In this document: piece after piece, positions 43,505 through 53,678 of the stretch
Position numbering within the stretch: the stretch's first letter is position 1
How the letters are laid out: each line of letters opens with the position of its first letter
Translations under genes and position numbers: made by a program
Source: DASRAA01 sp963814165
Lineage (GTDB): Bacteria; Acidobacteriota; Terriglobia; Terriglobales; Acidobacteriaceae
Reading direction: 5' to 3'
Assembly (NCBI GenBank): GCA_963814165.1
Contig: CAWFBW010000012.1
Coordinates: 62,001 to 126,000 of the forward strand
Length of the DNA: 64,000 nucleotides
The notes under the pieces: model-generated
The model's database searches: none
The model's input: only the letters and a program-made list of their open reading frames with translations
Told to the model about the DNA's origin: nothing

Positions 43505-45497
43505 ATGCGCCGTCTTTTCGTCTTCCTCTGGCCGCACCTGTCTGATCTTTGTTCTTTGCTGCGCCGCCCTCCACTCGATTCCAGCACGCGCCGCCGAACG
43601 TATTCCGCCGCCGTCTCCAGAAGATCTCGCCATGAAGAGCGAGCCCCTGGCCCCCTGAGCTCCCGCCATCATTCTCTACCGCCAGGTGGACCGCGACGAC
43701 AACGGCACCACTTCCCACGAAGACAATTTCATTCGCATCAAAATCTTCAACGAAGAAGGCCGCGAGTACGCCAATGTCGAAATCCCCTTTGACAAGGCCG
43801 AAGCCAAAGTCATCAACGTAAAGGGGAGGACCATCCGCCCCGATGGTTCGGTGGTGGACTTCGACGGCAAGGTCTTCGAGAAGTCCCTGGTCAAGTCTAG
43901 GGGCCTGAAGTATCTGGCCAAGACGTTTACGCTCTCCAACGTCGAACCCGGATGCTTCATCGAGTACAGCTATTCCTCTGACTTCACCGAGCACTATATC
44001 TTCGACTCACATTGGATATTGAGCAAAGACCTTTTCACCAAGCATGCGGGCTTCTCGCTCAAGCCCTACAACGGCCCCGGCTCCCGCTACAACGTTCGCT
44101 GGATGTGGCAGGGTCTCCCGCCCGGCACCAACCCGCCCAAGGAGGGCGCCGATTCCGTCATCCGTCTCGATGCCCACAATATCCCGGCCTTCCAGACCGA
44201 AGACTTCATGCCTCCGGAGAACGAACTCAAGTCTCGCGTTGACTTCATTTACAGTGACGATCCAAACGAAAAAGAGCCCGAAACCCTCTGGAAGAGCGTC
44301 GGCAAGAAGCGCAATGCTGAGTTGGAGCACTTCATCGACAAGCGCAACGCCATGCAACAGGCAGTGTCGCAGATTGTCACCCCCCAGGACCCTCCCGAAG
44401 AAAAGTTGAAGAAGATTTATTACCGCGTACAGCAGTTGCGTAACACCTCCTACGAGGTCGCGAAAACCGAGCAGGAAGAGAAGCGTGAACAAAACAAGAA
44501 GACGCCCAATGTGGAAGACATCTGGACGCGCGGCTACGGCAACGGTGCGCAACTCACCTGGCTGTTCCTCGCCTTGGTCCGGGCGGCAGGCATGGAAGCC
44601 GACGGCGTCTTGGTCGCCAGCCGCGACTATTATTTCTTTAACCCCAAGAGTTCGATTGACAGTCACCGTCTCAATACCAATCTGGTCGTCGTCAAGTTAA
44701 ACGGCAATGACGTCTTCTGTGACCCGGGAGCGAAGTTCATTCCCTACGGCCTGCTGCCCTGGTCCGAAACCGGCGTCGCCGGTCTGCGGCTCAACAAGGA
44801 CGGCGGTACCTGGATTCAGGTTCCCTTGGCTCCCTCCTCCGCCTCCACCGTCGGCCGCAAGGCCAGCTTACTTCTCAATGAGAGTGGCGACCTCGAAGGC
44901 AAGCTCTCCATTACCTACACCGGCCTGGAAGCCGCACGTCGCCGCAACGAAGAGCGCAACGAAGACGACGCCGGACGCAAGAAATTCCTAGAAGACGCCG
45001 TCAAGAATTCCTTATCGATCGACAGCGATCCTACCCTCACGAACCAGCCGGACTGGAACGGTTCCGCCGCGCCTCTGGTCGCCGAATTCAACCTGAAAGT
45101 GACTGGATGGGCGTCCCCAACCGGCCGCCGCGTGCTGTTCCCCGTCGGCCTGTTCTCGGCCCAGGAACAGCATCTGTTCGATCACGCCGATCGAATCCAT
45201 CCCGTTTACATGGAGTTTCCGTTCCAGCAGAACGACGACATTACCATCACGCTTCCTACCGGCTGGCAAATCGGCGCTCTCCCGCCCGCGCATCAGCAGG
45301 ACCAGCATCTCATCACTTACTCACTGACCATGTCCAACGAGAGCGGCAGTCTGCGCCTCAAGCGAACCATGACAGTTGATTTCCTGCTCTTGGACAAGAA
45401 ATACTACACGGCGCTCCGAACCTTCTTTCAGGGGGTGAAAACCAGCGATGACCAGCAAATCGTCTTACAGCCCGCCGCGACCTCAGCCGCCAAATAG
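43505..45497 (+). pseudogene. DUF3857/transglutaminase-like protein, N-terminus interrupted, catalytic Cys lost
   Basis: From 43686 the frame is open for 603 codons: DUF3857 (VEIPFDKAEAKVINVKGRTI; LSNVEPGCFIEYSY) then a transglutaminase-like core. Upstream, AIILYRQ, MKSEPLAP and PPPSPEDLA continue in frame, but a TGA (43656-43658) sits where relatives have Gly, and the signal peptide is split by a frame change near 43520-43535. In the core, relatives have RYGDCKDKA; this protein has GYGNGAQLT, so the nucleophile is absent and it cannot be a Cys-His-Asp enzyme. It overlaps the next gene by 50 bases; both are probably exported and co-transcribed. Confidence 0.78.
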
Positions 45498-47485
45498 CGC
45501 GCACCTGGCCCTTGCTTTGCTGGCGGCATCCCTCTGCCTGTTCGCCACCGTTCCCATGGCACATGCAGGAGACGCCCCCGCCCGGTTGCATGCGCTGGTC
45601 AACACACCTCTCCCCGCCCATGACGACAAAACCGATGCCGTCCTTCTGTACTCCGAAGACACCGTCACTGTCGTCTCCACCGACAAGATCAAGGAAAACG
45701 TCCGTGCCGCCTTCAAAATCTTTCGGCCCGACGGCCGTGAGTACGGCATCGTTGCCGTCCCGCTCAATGCCCATAAGAAAGTCACCAATCTCCACGGCTG
45801 GTGCATTCCGCAGCAGGGCAAAGACTACGAGGTCGGCGATAAGGATGCCCTGGAAGTCTCTCCCCGCGGCATCGAGTACGGCGAACTGATGACCGACGTG
45901 AAGTACAAATTGCTGGAGATTCCCGCGCGCGATCCCGGCAACGTCGTCGGCTACGAGTACGACACCGAAGAGCAGCCGATGCTCCTGCAGGATGCCTGGC
46001 GCTTTCAGAGCTCAGATCCCCGCCGTCGAGCAGCATTACTCGCTCTCACTGCCCTCCCAATGGGAGTACCGCGCCGTCTGGCTCAACCATTCCGAGGTCC
46101 AACCCACCGGGCCGTCCGGCAATCAGTGGCAATGGACGGTTCGCGACGTGCCCGGCATTCGCTGGGAAGCCGAGATGCCTCCCATGACCGGCGTCGCCGG
46201 GCAAATGATTGTCTCCTACTTCCCTCCCGGAGGCGCCGGACAGAAGGGCTTTTCCAACTGGCAGCAAATGGGCTTGTGGTATGTGAATCTGGTCCAGGGC
46301 CGCCGCGATCTCTCTCCCGATCTGAAGCAGGCGGTCCTCAATCTGACCTCATCCTCACCCACGCTTCTCAAGAAGATGCAGGCTGTCGCCAATTTCATGC
46401 AACACGACATCCGCTACGTTGCCATCGAGCTGGGCATCGGAGGCTGGCAGCCTCACCCCGCGCCCGAGGTTTACACCCACCGCTACGGAGACTGCAAAGA
46501 CAAGGCCACCCTGATGTCGGCCATGCTGCACGAGGTCGGAGTTGACTCCTATTACGTCATCATCAATACCCACCGCGGCGCCGTCACCGCTTCCACCGCC
46601 GCCCACGCCGATGGATTCAATCACGCCATTCTCGCCATCAAACTGCCCAACGGGCTCGACGATCCGTCGCTCATCGCCGTTCGCAACGACCCCAAGTACG
46701 GCAGGCTCCTGTTTTTCGATCCGACCAATTCCCTCACTCCCTTCGGCCAGATCTCCGGTTACCTGCAGGCGAACTACGGCCTGCTGGTCACGGCCGACGG
46801 CGGCGAATTGGTCGAGCTGCCCGAGCAGCCGCCAGCGATGAACGGCATCCAGCGCACCGCCAAGCTCACTCTCGATCCCGCCGGCACTCTGCAGGGCGAA
46901 GTTCACGAGCTCCGCGTCGGCGACCGCGCACGCTCCGAACGCCGCGCCATGCTCTCGACCACCAACAGCCGCGACCAGATCAAGCCCATTGAAGCCCTGC
47001 TGGCCAACTCACTGCCCACGTTTCACATCCTCAAAGCCAGCATGACGAACCTTGAGCACAGTGACCTGCCTTTCGGCTTCAACTACTCCTTTGAAGCCCC
47101 GCACTATACCAGGACCGCCGGCGACCTCCTGCTTGTGCGCCCTCGCGTCCTCGGGACAAAGGCGGAGGGATTTCTCGAAACCAAAGAGCCCCGCAAGTTT
47201 CCCGTCGAATTCCCCGGCCCCGCGCTCGACACCGATTCCTTTGAAATCACCCTTCCGGCCGGGTACGTCGTCGACGAGTTGCCCGAGCCGGTCAACGCCG
47301 ACTACAGCTTCGGCAGCTACCATTCCAAGACCGAAGTGACCGGCCCTGTAATCCGTTACACTCGCAGCTTCGAAATCAAGCAACTCAGCGTGCCCGCCAG
47401 CAATGTTGAGGAGTTGAAGAAGTTCAACCGCATCATCGCGGGCGACGAGCGCAGCCTCGTCGTTCTCAAACCAGCTCCCAAATAA
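45448..47485 (+). CDS. DUF3857/transglutaminase-like exported protein, with a +1 frame break
   Basis: Two frames join near 46015: MLLQDAWRFQSS (first) and IPAVEQHYSLSLPSQWEYRA (second) become continuous if one G is removed. The protein has a signal peptide (about 20-40), DUF3857 (REYGIVAVPLNAHKKVTNLH), and a transglutaminase core with all three catalytic positions: Cys in HRYGDCKDKATLMSAML, His in DGFNHAILAI, Asp in LFFDPTN. The full length would be ~678 residues. Unlike its upstream neighbour, it appears catalytically competent. Substrate unknown. Confidence 0.85.
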
Positions 47486-47571
47486 AAATCCCGGCCTCGG
47501 GGGCCACGATTGCCTGCCGTTGGTAACCGCCGGTGGCAGAGGAATCCGACGATCAACAGCGCAAAGTGGCC

Positions 47572-48168
47572 CTACAGCAAATTCAATTCATAGCTCATGG
47601 GAATCACAATGTCCTTCGCGCCTGAGAACCGTTGCGCGCGCTCGATCGCCACCGCTCCCTGCGGACCCACCTTCGCCAGCAACTCTTCGAAGGTCGCGAA
47701 TCGCTGTTCTGCCTGAAGCATTTCCCGCCGCCGGATCCCGAAGCGCTCCATGACTGCCGAGCTGTGCGCGACTTTGTCTTCCTCCGCGCCGTAGTAAATC
47801 CACTCCGAACCCGCCGAGTGGTCATACACCACGATGTCCGGCGCCAGCGATTTGGCATGACGCAACGCCTGCTCGGGATCGTCCATCTCGTGCAGGCAAA
47901 ACTCGAAGTACACAGCATCCCCGGGGCGCGTGACCTGGATGAAATCGGCGCCCACGACCTCCACCGAATCCTTTAACCCGTCGGCCTCCACGCTTGCCAT
48001 CAGCGCCCGCAGCGCCGCCACGTCCCTGTCGATGGCGATCAGCTTCCTGGTACCCGCCGATGCGTCCAGTAACTGCCGGCCGGCAGCGCCAATAAAGAGG
48101 ACTTCTTTGCCGGCGAAATCGTAAAACCGGCAGAGCTGTTCCGAAAGCTTCGCGTAATCCGTCGCCAA
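47572..48168 (-). CDS. Class I methyltransferase-like protein
   Basis: 198 residues. A Rossmann-type start EVLFIGAAGRQLLDAS and acidic strand end LIAIDRDVAAL, then VEVVGADFIQVT and YFEFCLHEMDDPEQALRHAK, suggest a SAM-binding fold of the Methyltransf_11/25 type, with an atypical glycine loop (GAAGRQ instead of GxGxG). It follows the phosphoesterase gene on the same strand by 57 bases. Substrate unknown. Confidence 0.75.
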   Translation of the reverse strand: MATDYAKLSEQLCRFYDFAGKEVLFIGAAGRQLLDASAGTRKLIAIDRDVAALRALMASVEADGLKDSVEVVGADFIQVTRPGDAVYFEFCLHEMDDPEQALRHAKSLAPDIVVYDHSAGSEWIYYGAEEDKVAHSSAVMERFGIRRREMLQAEQRFATFEELLAKVGPQGAVAIERAQRFSGAKDIVIPMSYELNLL

Positions 48169-48225
48169 ATCTGACTCCTCTTACTACGGCGCAAGCGGGG
48201 CGTACGATCCACTTTCCACCGGCGC

Positions 48226-49647
48226 CTACTTCCCGCACCAACACTGCTTGTAGGTCTCCACGCTCAGCCCCTCCACCGCGCAATACAGCGCACGCACAAT
48301 CGGCTTCTCGCCCTCCAGCGCCGGGCCTGACACCGCGTACAATTTCAGCCAGTTTGCGCGAATCTGCTCATCAGCAACCACCTCGTCATACACCCGACTC
48401 AGGCTCGCAGCGTCCAACTGCCGCGTCTTCCACTGCTTCGTGAACTGGTACTCCTGCTTCCACTGCCCCTTCGTTTTCGCGCTCGCGCTCGGCAAGTTGG
48501 TCAGGTAATAAGTGGACTGGTCCGTCACCGTTCCGTCACCCTTGTAACGCACCACGCGAAATCCCGGATTCTGCGAATACACCGGAGAAATGGCGGGGTC
48601 CATCAGAACGAATTCATCGCCCGTGATCCGAAAATCATCTGAGTGCGTGTGCGCCGCAAACGCGGCAACTACTGTACTGTGATACTTCGCCAGCAGCGCA
48701 TCGAACTGCGCCGTCCACTCCACTTTCCACATGGGCACAATCGACTGGGAGCATGTCGCGTTACCATCGGTAGTGCCACCAGACGCCGGTCCCTTCCGTT
48801 TCATTGCCGAAGCGTATCCATCAATGCCCGGCGGAATGTGGAACAGCAGCCACACATTCTGGTGCGCTTGTGCGGCCGCCGCCAACTCATGATCGAGCCA
48901 GGCCATCAGGTCTGCAGCCGCTGTCGAAGGCACGGGCTTGCAACCCTGCGCGGAACTCAGCGCCTGGTAATTCTGCGACCAGAAGATACTGTTCAGCGAA
49001 ATCACACGCACGCCGGCAATCGTGGGATGCGGCACGTTGAAACTTCCCAGCGCCTTCCAACTCGTTGCAAACTCGTCGTCGCCGCCCGCCAGTTCCCTTG
49101 CGACCTGCTCCGTATTGTTCAGGAAGTCGCCGCTCGCCTCGATGGTGTAGTCTCCGCAATCGTTGTCGTTGTTGCCGGGAGTGATAAAGATCTTCGTTCC
49201 CGGAAACTTGCGTTGCAGCTCCAGCGCCAGAAACTCGACGGTCTTCAGTACGAACGAGCGGTACCGCTGCGGGTCGCTATCGTGGGTCGCATTTTGGAAC
49301 GTCGCCGGAAACTCGTGCGCCAGAAGGTCTCCCGTCACCATTACGAACGCCGGGTGGCGAATCGTTCTGGGAAATTGTTCCAGCGCCGACTTCAGCAGCC
49401 ACCAGTTCGTGTCGGACTTGTACTGGCTGAACGTGTTCGGTGAGGTGCGATTCAGGATCGTCTCCCACTGCGCCGGCGGTGCTTTTTCCAAATTGCTCAC
49501 TAACAAGGAATCCGCCATCGGATTGAAGTGAATGTCCGAAATCCAGAGGAACCTTGAGTCCGCACGAGCGTAGCTGCCTGATATGAGAGCAAAGACCGCA
49601 ATCGCCAGAATTGCCCGCCGCCGCATCTGCCGCATTTGACACCCCAA
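48226..49647 (-). CDS. Exported calcineurin-like metallophosphoesterase
   Basis: 473 residues, with a signal peptide (RRRAILAIAVFALISGSYARA). Metal-binding motifs are in order: WISDIHFNP, VMVTGDLLAHE, TPGNNDNDCG, and later LLFHIPPG and AAFAAHTHSDDF. This is the acid-sphingomyelinase-like phosphodiesterase branch of the family, with a two-metal site. It should hydrolyse a phosphodiester outside the cytoplasm; the lipid or nucleotide substrate is not clear. Several start Met are close together; the first is used here. Confidence 0.87.
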   Translation of the reverse strand: MGCQMRQMRRRAILAIAVFALISGSYARADSRFLWISDIHFNPMADSLLVSNLEKAPPAQWETILNRTSPNTFSQYKSDTNWWLLKSALEQFPRTIRHPAFVMVTGDLLAHEFPATFQNATHDSDPQRYRSFVLKTVEFLALELQRKFPGTKIFITPGNNDNDCGDYTIEASGDFLNNTEQVARELAGGDDEFATSWKALGSFNVPHPTIAGVRVISLNSIFWSQNYQALSSAQGCKPVPSTAAADLMAWLDHELAAAAQAHQNVWLLFHIPPGIDGYASAMKRKGPASGGTTDGNATCSQSIVPMWKVEWTAQFDALLAKYHSTVVAAFAAHTHSDDFRITGDEFVLMDPAISPVYSQNPGFRVVRYKGDGTVTDQSTYYLTNLPSASAKTKGQWKQEYQFTKQWKTRQLDAASLSRVYDEVVADEQIRANWLKLYAVSGPALEGEKPIVRALYCAVEGLSVETYKQCWCGK

Positions 49648-50106
49648 GGTTGAAGTGCGCCGATTATAGACGGGTCTGATTTTCGTGGCGTGGCTTCTTT
49701 TGTTTTCATGGGGTTAGCGGAAAATTGCTCGTAAGTTATTACTTCATTTGGTTTTATACGTATCCATGTGTGGGCGTAGGAGTTAGCGGCGCGTATCAAG
49801 CACGGTGGGGGCTCGCAAGTTCTGGTTTCCGTGCGCTGATGCGAGCGGCCCACTCGATCTCCGTCGCCTGCTGTTCGGATTGATCTCGGTTGGTGCATTT
49901 CGAGTTTTGCATTGCCTTTCTTGAACGTAGCAAGGCGCTGGCGGGGCGAAGCCCGCCTCTGCGATGCCGTTCCTACAGGAATCGGGCACGAACATCACGA
50001 TCCGAAGCCTAGGACTCTCACATCGCATCGGTGCCGCCGCTACGCGGCTCGACGATCCTCCTCAAGTTGACCGCGGGCTTACGCCCACGGCTAACTCCAG
50101 GGGTAC
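49648..50106. repeat. Intergenic region with dispersed repeats left of the IS element
   Basis: No gene supported. GCGGGCTTACGCCCACGGCT (50073-50092) is a hairpin-forming dispersed repeat; GGCGGGGCGAAGCCCGCC (about 49940-49957) is another inverted repeat. Confidence 0.45.
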
Positions 50107-51509
50107 AAACCGGGCAGATACTTTACAGATCAGACCGGGGACATAGTTTACACCTGGGTCCGTTCACGAAGGCGTGTAGAACAAGGCATGCCTTGGAAAG
50201 TGAGCGGAGTGGTGGAGAAACGCAAACAGTTTCTGGCGGAGTATGCGTCAGGAGAGAGGACGATGAGGGAGTTGTGCGGTATGTACGGGATCTCGCGGCC
50301 GACCGGGTATGCGGTGTTGCGGCGCTTCCAGGAGCAGGGCGAGACGGGACTGCAAGAGCGGAGTCGGGCGGCGCTGCGGCATCCCAACCAGACGGCGGCG
50401 GAGATTGAGGAGGCGGTGCTGGAGCTGCGGCGGGAGCACATGACTTGGGGACCGCGCAAGCTGAAGTGGGTGCTGGAGCGGGAGTGTCCGCAAGTGGAGT
50501 GGCCGGCGGCGAGCACGATAGGAGCGCTGCTGGACCGGGAAGGTCTGACGCGGCATCGCAAAAAACGGCGCAAGGTGGCGCCGTATAGCGAGCCGCTGGC
50601 GGCAGCGACGGAGCCCAACCGCGTCTGGTGCGCCGATTTTAAAGGCTGGTTTCGGACTCAGGATGGCGAGCGTATCGATCCGCTGACCATCACGGACGCG
50701 CACAGCCGTTACCTGATCCGCTGTCAGGCGGTGGAGATGACGGACACGGCGCGGGTGCAGGCGATCTTCGAAGCGGCGTTTCGCGAATGCGGAATGCCTT
50801 GGGCGATGCGCACCGACAACGGGCCGCCATTCGCCTCGCGGGCGATCGCCGGGCTGTCGCGGCTGGCGGTGTGGTGCCTGAAGCTGGGGATTGTGCCGGA
50901 GCGGATCGAGGCGGGACATCCGGAGCAGAACGGGCGGCACGAGCGCATGCATCGCACGCTGAAGGCGGAGACGGCGTCGCCGGCCGCGGCCAACCGGCGG
51001 GCGCAGCAGCGCAGCTTCGACCGCTTCCGGCAAGAGTACAACCAGCAGCGGCCGCACGAGGCGTTGGGCATGCAGACGCCGGCCGCGGTGTACGTGCCGT
51101 CGCTGCGGGAGTATCCGGCGCGAGTGCGGGAGCCGGAGTACGACAGCGCGCTGTTGGTGCGGCGGGTGGACTGCACCGGGCACATCTCGTGGAAACATGT
51201 GAGCGTGTTCTTAAGTGATGTACTGACGGGCGAGCGGGTAGGGTTGCTGCCGGTCGATGAACGTCATTACGAGGTGTACTTCGGGAGCACTCCGCTGGCG
51301 CGCTTTGATAGCCATCAGCTGCGGATGGAGCGCCTGCCGAGTGCAAAACGCGAGCGGCGAAAAAACTGCGGAGGAAATGTGGAAATCTCAAACAGCGAGA
51401 TTCCCACATTCCCTCCGCACGACTACTACGAAGGGAATGAAGGACAACCAGAACGGACGAAAGTGTAAAGCATGTCCCCGGTCTGCAATGTAAAGAATGT
51501 GCCCGGCTG
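50107..51509 (+). mobile_element. IS481-family insertion sequence
   Basis: About 1.4 kb with one transposase and related terminal inverted repeats. The left end has CCGGGCA, CTTTACA, AGACCGGGGACAT and TTTACAC (50110-50152); the right end has the same blocks in reverse complement (51467-51506), so the ends match over ~43 bases with a few mismatches. The outermost bases and target duplication cannot be fixed by eye. Confidence 0.85.
50188..51468 (+). CDS. IS481-type DDE transposase
   Basis: 426 residues, uninterrupted. The N-terminal helix-turn-helix (YASGERTMRELCGMYGISRP) binds the ends; the rve integrase core carries the DDE triad, D in RVWCADFKGWF, D in AMRTDNGPPF and E in AGHPEQNGRHERMH. 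The C-terminal ~100 residues (CTGHISWKHVSVFLSDVLTG) are a beta-barrel module typical of these transposases. Its codon use is richer in G and C than its neighbours. With both ends present, the element may be active. Confidence 0.93.
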   Translation: MPWKVSGVVEKRKQFLAEYASGERTMRELCGMYGISRPTGYAVLRRFQEQGETGLQERSRAALRHPNQTAAEIEEAVLELRREHMTWGPRKLKWVLERECPQVEWPAASTIGALLDREGLTRHRKKRRKVAPYSEPLAAATEPNRVWCADFKGWFRTQDGERIDPLTITDAHSRYLIRCQAVEMTDTARVQAIFEAAFRECGMPWAMRTDNGPPFASRAIAGLSRLAVWCLKLGIVPERIEAGHPEQNGRHERMHRTLKAETASPAAANRRAQQRSFDRFRQEYNQQRPHEALGMQTPAAVYVPSLREYPARVREPEYDSALLVRRVDCTGHISWKHVSVFLSDVLTGERVGLLPVDERHYEVYFGSTPLARFDSHQLRMERLPSAKRERRKNCGGNVEISNSEIPTFPPHDYYEGNEGQPERTKV

Positions 51510-51669
51510 GACAACAAAATTCCGCCGCTGCGCGGTTGCCTCAGTCGTGATATCGAGAGTGAGTTTCCACCATGTTTTCGCAAACGGGGTTCTCACACAG
51601 ACTCTCAAGTCCTGGGCCAAGCTCTTTCGCCCCTCCGGGGCTGGCAGGGGCGAGCGGCACGGTTTTTGT

Positions 51670-52554
51670 TCAGGCGATTTGGACCTCCTTGCCGGCGAGG
51701 TAGGCGTCGATTTCGCGGTCGGATGCGGCGACCTTTTTCATGCTTTCGGCGACGGCGGTGTCGAAGTCGAGAGCTTGCGGAGCAGGCGGAGCGATGCCGG
51801 CCTCGGCGAGTTTGCGCTCGGCCAGACGCTCGGCGGCGCGCTTGAGGTTGAGACGCATGGCAATGTCGGCATAGCGCTTGCGATTGGTGCGCAATTCGCG
51901 ACGGGCGCGATTGCGCTCCAGTTGGCGGAGGCGCGCTGCGGCGGCGTCGGGCCCCCGGGTGTTGGAAATCTCGCGGAGTTCCAGGAATTCCGGAGAGATG
52001 GGGGAGTCGGGGCGGAAATCCAAGTCGTCGGTTGTCAGTTGTCGGTTGTCAGGAAATGCAGGTCCCTCGACTCCGGCCGCCGAAGCGGCGGCCTTCGCTC
52101 GGGATGACAAATCAGGATCATGTTCTGGTGGGAAGGCAACTTCGGGTGGAGTGTCGAGGTCGAGATCGCGCGGGAGGCCGTACTCTTTCGCAATGTCAAC
52201 TTCGACGGGCTGGTCGGAGTGGTAGAGATTGGTTTGCCATTTGTCCGGGTGGCGCAAGTTCAGTGAAGCAAGGCGCAGGACGGAAAGGAGCGCGTGTGCG
52301 CGCTTAGGGTCGATCATGTCGGCGGCAAGAGCCTCGGCGAGTTGCGAGAGGGCCGATTGCACGGAGTACATGTCTTGGAGCGGGCCGAGGCGGAGGTCGA
52401 AGCGCTCGGCGCGGGCCCGGACCTGGGCGATGCGCAGTTGTCGCGCGCGGTAGTGAAGGTGGAAAACGCAATACTTTTGATTCGTGGCGGCCACGGAGTT
52501 GCAGATGGCGCCGGTATCGTGAATGTGAGAACAGGTACGAAGTGGTTGAGACAT
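51670..52554 (-). CDS. Long CxFH zinc-ribbon protein, with repeat-derived insert
   Basis: 294 residues. The N-terminus has CSHIHDTGAICNSVAAT then KYCVFH: Cys, Cys, Cys and His as a full metal-binding set, complete unlike the 6173 relative. A helical region (YSVQSALSQLAEALAADMID, LRLASLNLRHPDKW) aligns with that protein, followed by a long basic coiled tail (RARRELRTNRKRYADIAMRL). About 29 codons in the middle (52025-52111) translate a dispersed genomic repeat (AKAAASAAGVEG, NRQLTTDD), so the element was inserted in frame. Upstream are the family's two palindromes. Confidence 0.75.
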   Translation of the reverse strand: MSQPLRTCSHIHDTGAICNSVAATNQKYCVFHLHYRARQLRIAQVRARAERFDLRLGPLQDMYSVQSALSQLAEALAADMIDPKRAHALLSVLRLASLNLRHPDKWQTNLYHSDQPVEVDIAKEYGLPRDLDLDTPPEVAFPPEHDPDLSSRAKAAASAAGVEGPAFPDNRQLTTDDLDFRPDSPISPEFLELREISNTRGPDAAAARLRQLERNRARRELRTNRKRYADIAMRLNLKRAAERLAERKLAEAGIAPPAPQALDFDTAVAESMKKVAASDREIDAYLAGKEVQIA

Positions 52555-52746
52555 GAGTGCTCCTGTGAGGCGGGTAGCTGGTGACTGGTAAAACGCTTTT
52601 CGCTATTCGCTTGTCGTCTTGTGCACCAGGCATGCAGAGCTACCCGCGCGAAAAATTGTCGAGAACGATCGCGGTTCGGCGAAAGGTCTCCAGTTTTAAG
52701 GGTGGGGAAGGCGGAAACGAGAAGCAAGAAAATTCGCGAGGTGCAA

Positions 52747-52777
52747 GTTACGAAGGTAACCATTCCCGAAATGGGAA
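52747..52777 (-). promoter_or_regulatory. Paired palindromes, cassette C
   Basis: GTTAC-GAAG-GTAAC (52747-52760) and TTCCC-GAAAT-GGGAA (52763-52777) are adjacent here. Read toward the minus-strand gene, the TTCCC/GGGAA site comes first, as in copies A and B; the distance to the start codon is 193 bases. Confidence 0.5.
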
Positions 52778-52983
52778 TGGGAGGCAGTAGCCAGTTGCCA
52801 GTTGCCGGTTCGGAATGGGTGGACCGCGGATTTACTAAGACGCCCCCTGTTCCATTAAGGAAATCCGCCACTTTATTCGCTAGTTTCTTGCGCTGCGGCT
52901 CTTGGGCGGAACTATACTTGACGCGCTCGCCGAATAGTAATCGTGAAACAGACAAGTCCGCGCTTCGTTCTTTCGCCTAACAA

Positions 52984-53001
52984 GCCGGGAAATATCCCGG
53001 C
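52984..53001 (+). promoter_or_regulatory. Leader hairpin overlapping the ribosome-site region of the PEP-CTERM gene
   Basis: GCCGGGA-AATA-TCCCGGC is a perfect 7-bp stem directly before AGGAGGAATA-ATG. In RNA it could affect access to the ribosome site or mRNA stability; this is inference. Confidence 0.45.
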
Positions 53002-53011
53002 AGGAGGAATA

Positions 53012-53578
53012 ATGATGAAGAAATTGTTATTTGCTTTTGCATTAGCGGCGCTGATGGTCACATCGGCGTTCGCGGGAGAAGTATTGCAGAACGGCGGGTT
53101 TGAATCGGGTGCGCTCGCGCCCTGGTACACCGCTCGCACCCAGTATTGTGTTGGCACTTGCGTTCCGTGGGACGTCACGAACGCTTTTTCCCATTCGGGT
53201 CTCTATAGCGCCGTGGATGTAGGTAACCTTGAACTGCGGCAGGACTTCAGTCCAACCCCGGGCTCCTGGATCACCAATGTTTCGTTCTGGGTTTACGGAG
53301 CAGGAGCGAATGCCGTTGACTTCTTCTATTCTGACGGTTCCGATCAGGAATTCGTCGCATTCCCGGCAGCGGGGGTCTGGTCGTACGTGGACGTTACCAG
53401 CGATGTAGACGCTTCCAGGATCCTGACCGGATTCTCGATCTGGGGCACGGATCCGAGCTTCACGACTTACGTTGACGACGCCAGCATCACTGCGGTTCCT
53501 GAGCCGGGCACGTTAGTAATGTTGGGCTCCGGAATCATCGGCCTTGCCGGCGTTTTGCGTCGCAAGATTAATCTGTAA
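53012..53578 (+). CDS. PEP-CTERM sorting-domain protein with carbohydrate-binding-like module
   Basis: 188 residues; ATG at 53012 (or 53015) after AGGAGG. It has a signal peptide (LLFAFALAALMVTSAFA), then a jelly-roll-like domain opening with LQNGGFESGALAPWYTA and ending VDDASITA, similar to CBM4-type or DUF642-like folds, and the sorting signal VPEPGTLVMLGSGIIGLAGV with RRK. It would be exported and processed by exosortase. Two Cys (CVGTC) near residue 52 may pair. A strong terminator follows. Confidence 0.85.
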   Translation: MMKKLLFAFALAALMVTSAFAGEVLQNGGFESGALAPWYTARTQYCVGTCVPWDVTNAFSHSGLYSAVDVGNLELRQDFSPTPGSWITNVSFWVYGAGANAVDFFYSDGSDQEFVAFPAAGVWSYVDVTSDVDASRILTGFSIWGTDPSFTTYVDDASITAVPEPGTLVMLGSGIIGLAGVLRRKINL

Positions 53579-53600
53579 TTGGATTTTGTTCTTCTGATAC

Positions 53601-53628
53601 GCCGGGGAGATGGTCCCCGGCTTTCTTC
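53601..53628 (+). terminator. Intrinsic terminator of the PEP-CTERM gene
   Basis: GCCGGGGA (53601-53608) pairs with TCCCCGGC (53614-53621) over a GATGG loop, followed by TTTCTTCT. Confidence 0.85.
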
Positions 53629-53678
53629 TGCCCGTTCAACGTGCCGTACTTTTGGTCACTTTAGACCGACGCCGGGTG

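Larger units (their letters stand above)
52555..53011. other. Divergent leader region of zinc-ribbon and PEP-CTERM genes
   Basis: 457 bases holding the cassette palindromes near 52750, a GTTGCC-type short repeat (52793-52808), and the hairpin before the PEP-CTERM gene. No protein-coding gene supported. Confidence 0.5.

Noticed and set aside
43656..43658. TGA read as Gly (code change)
   Set aside because: One isolated case; other genes end normally at TGA, so a genome-wide recoding is excluded. Mutation or error is simpler.
50248..51583. Minus-strand open frames of ~150-316 codons over the transposase
   Set aside because: Arg/Pro/Ala-rich shadows of a GC-rich gene; the plus strand has all DDE motifs.
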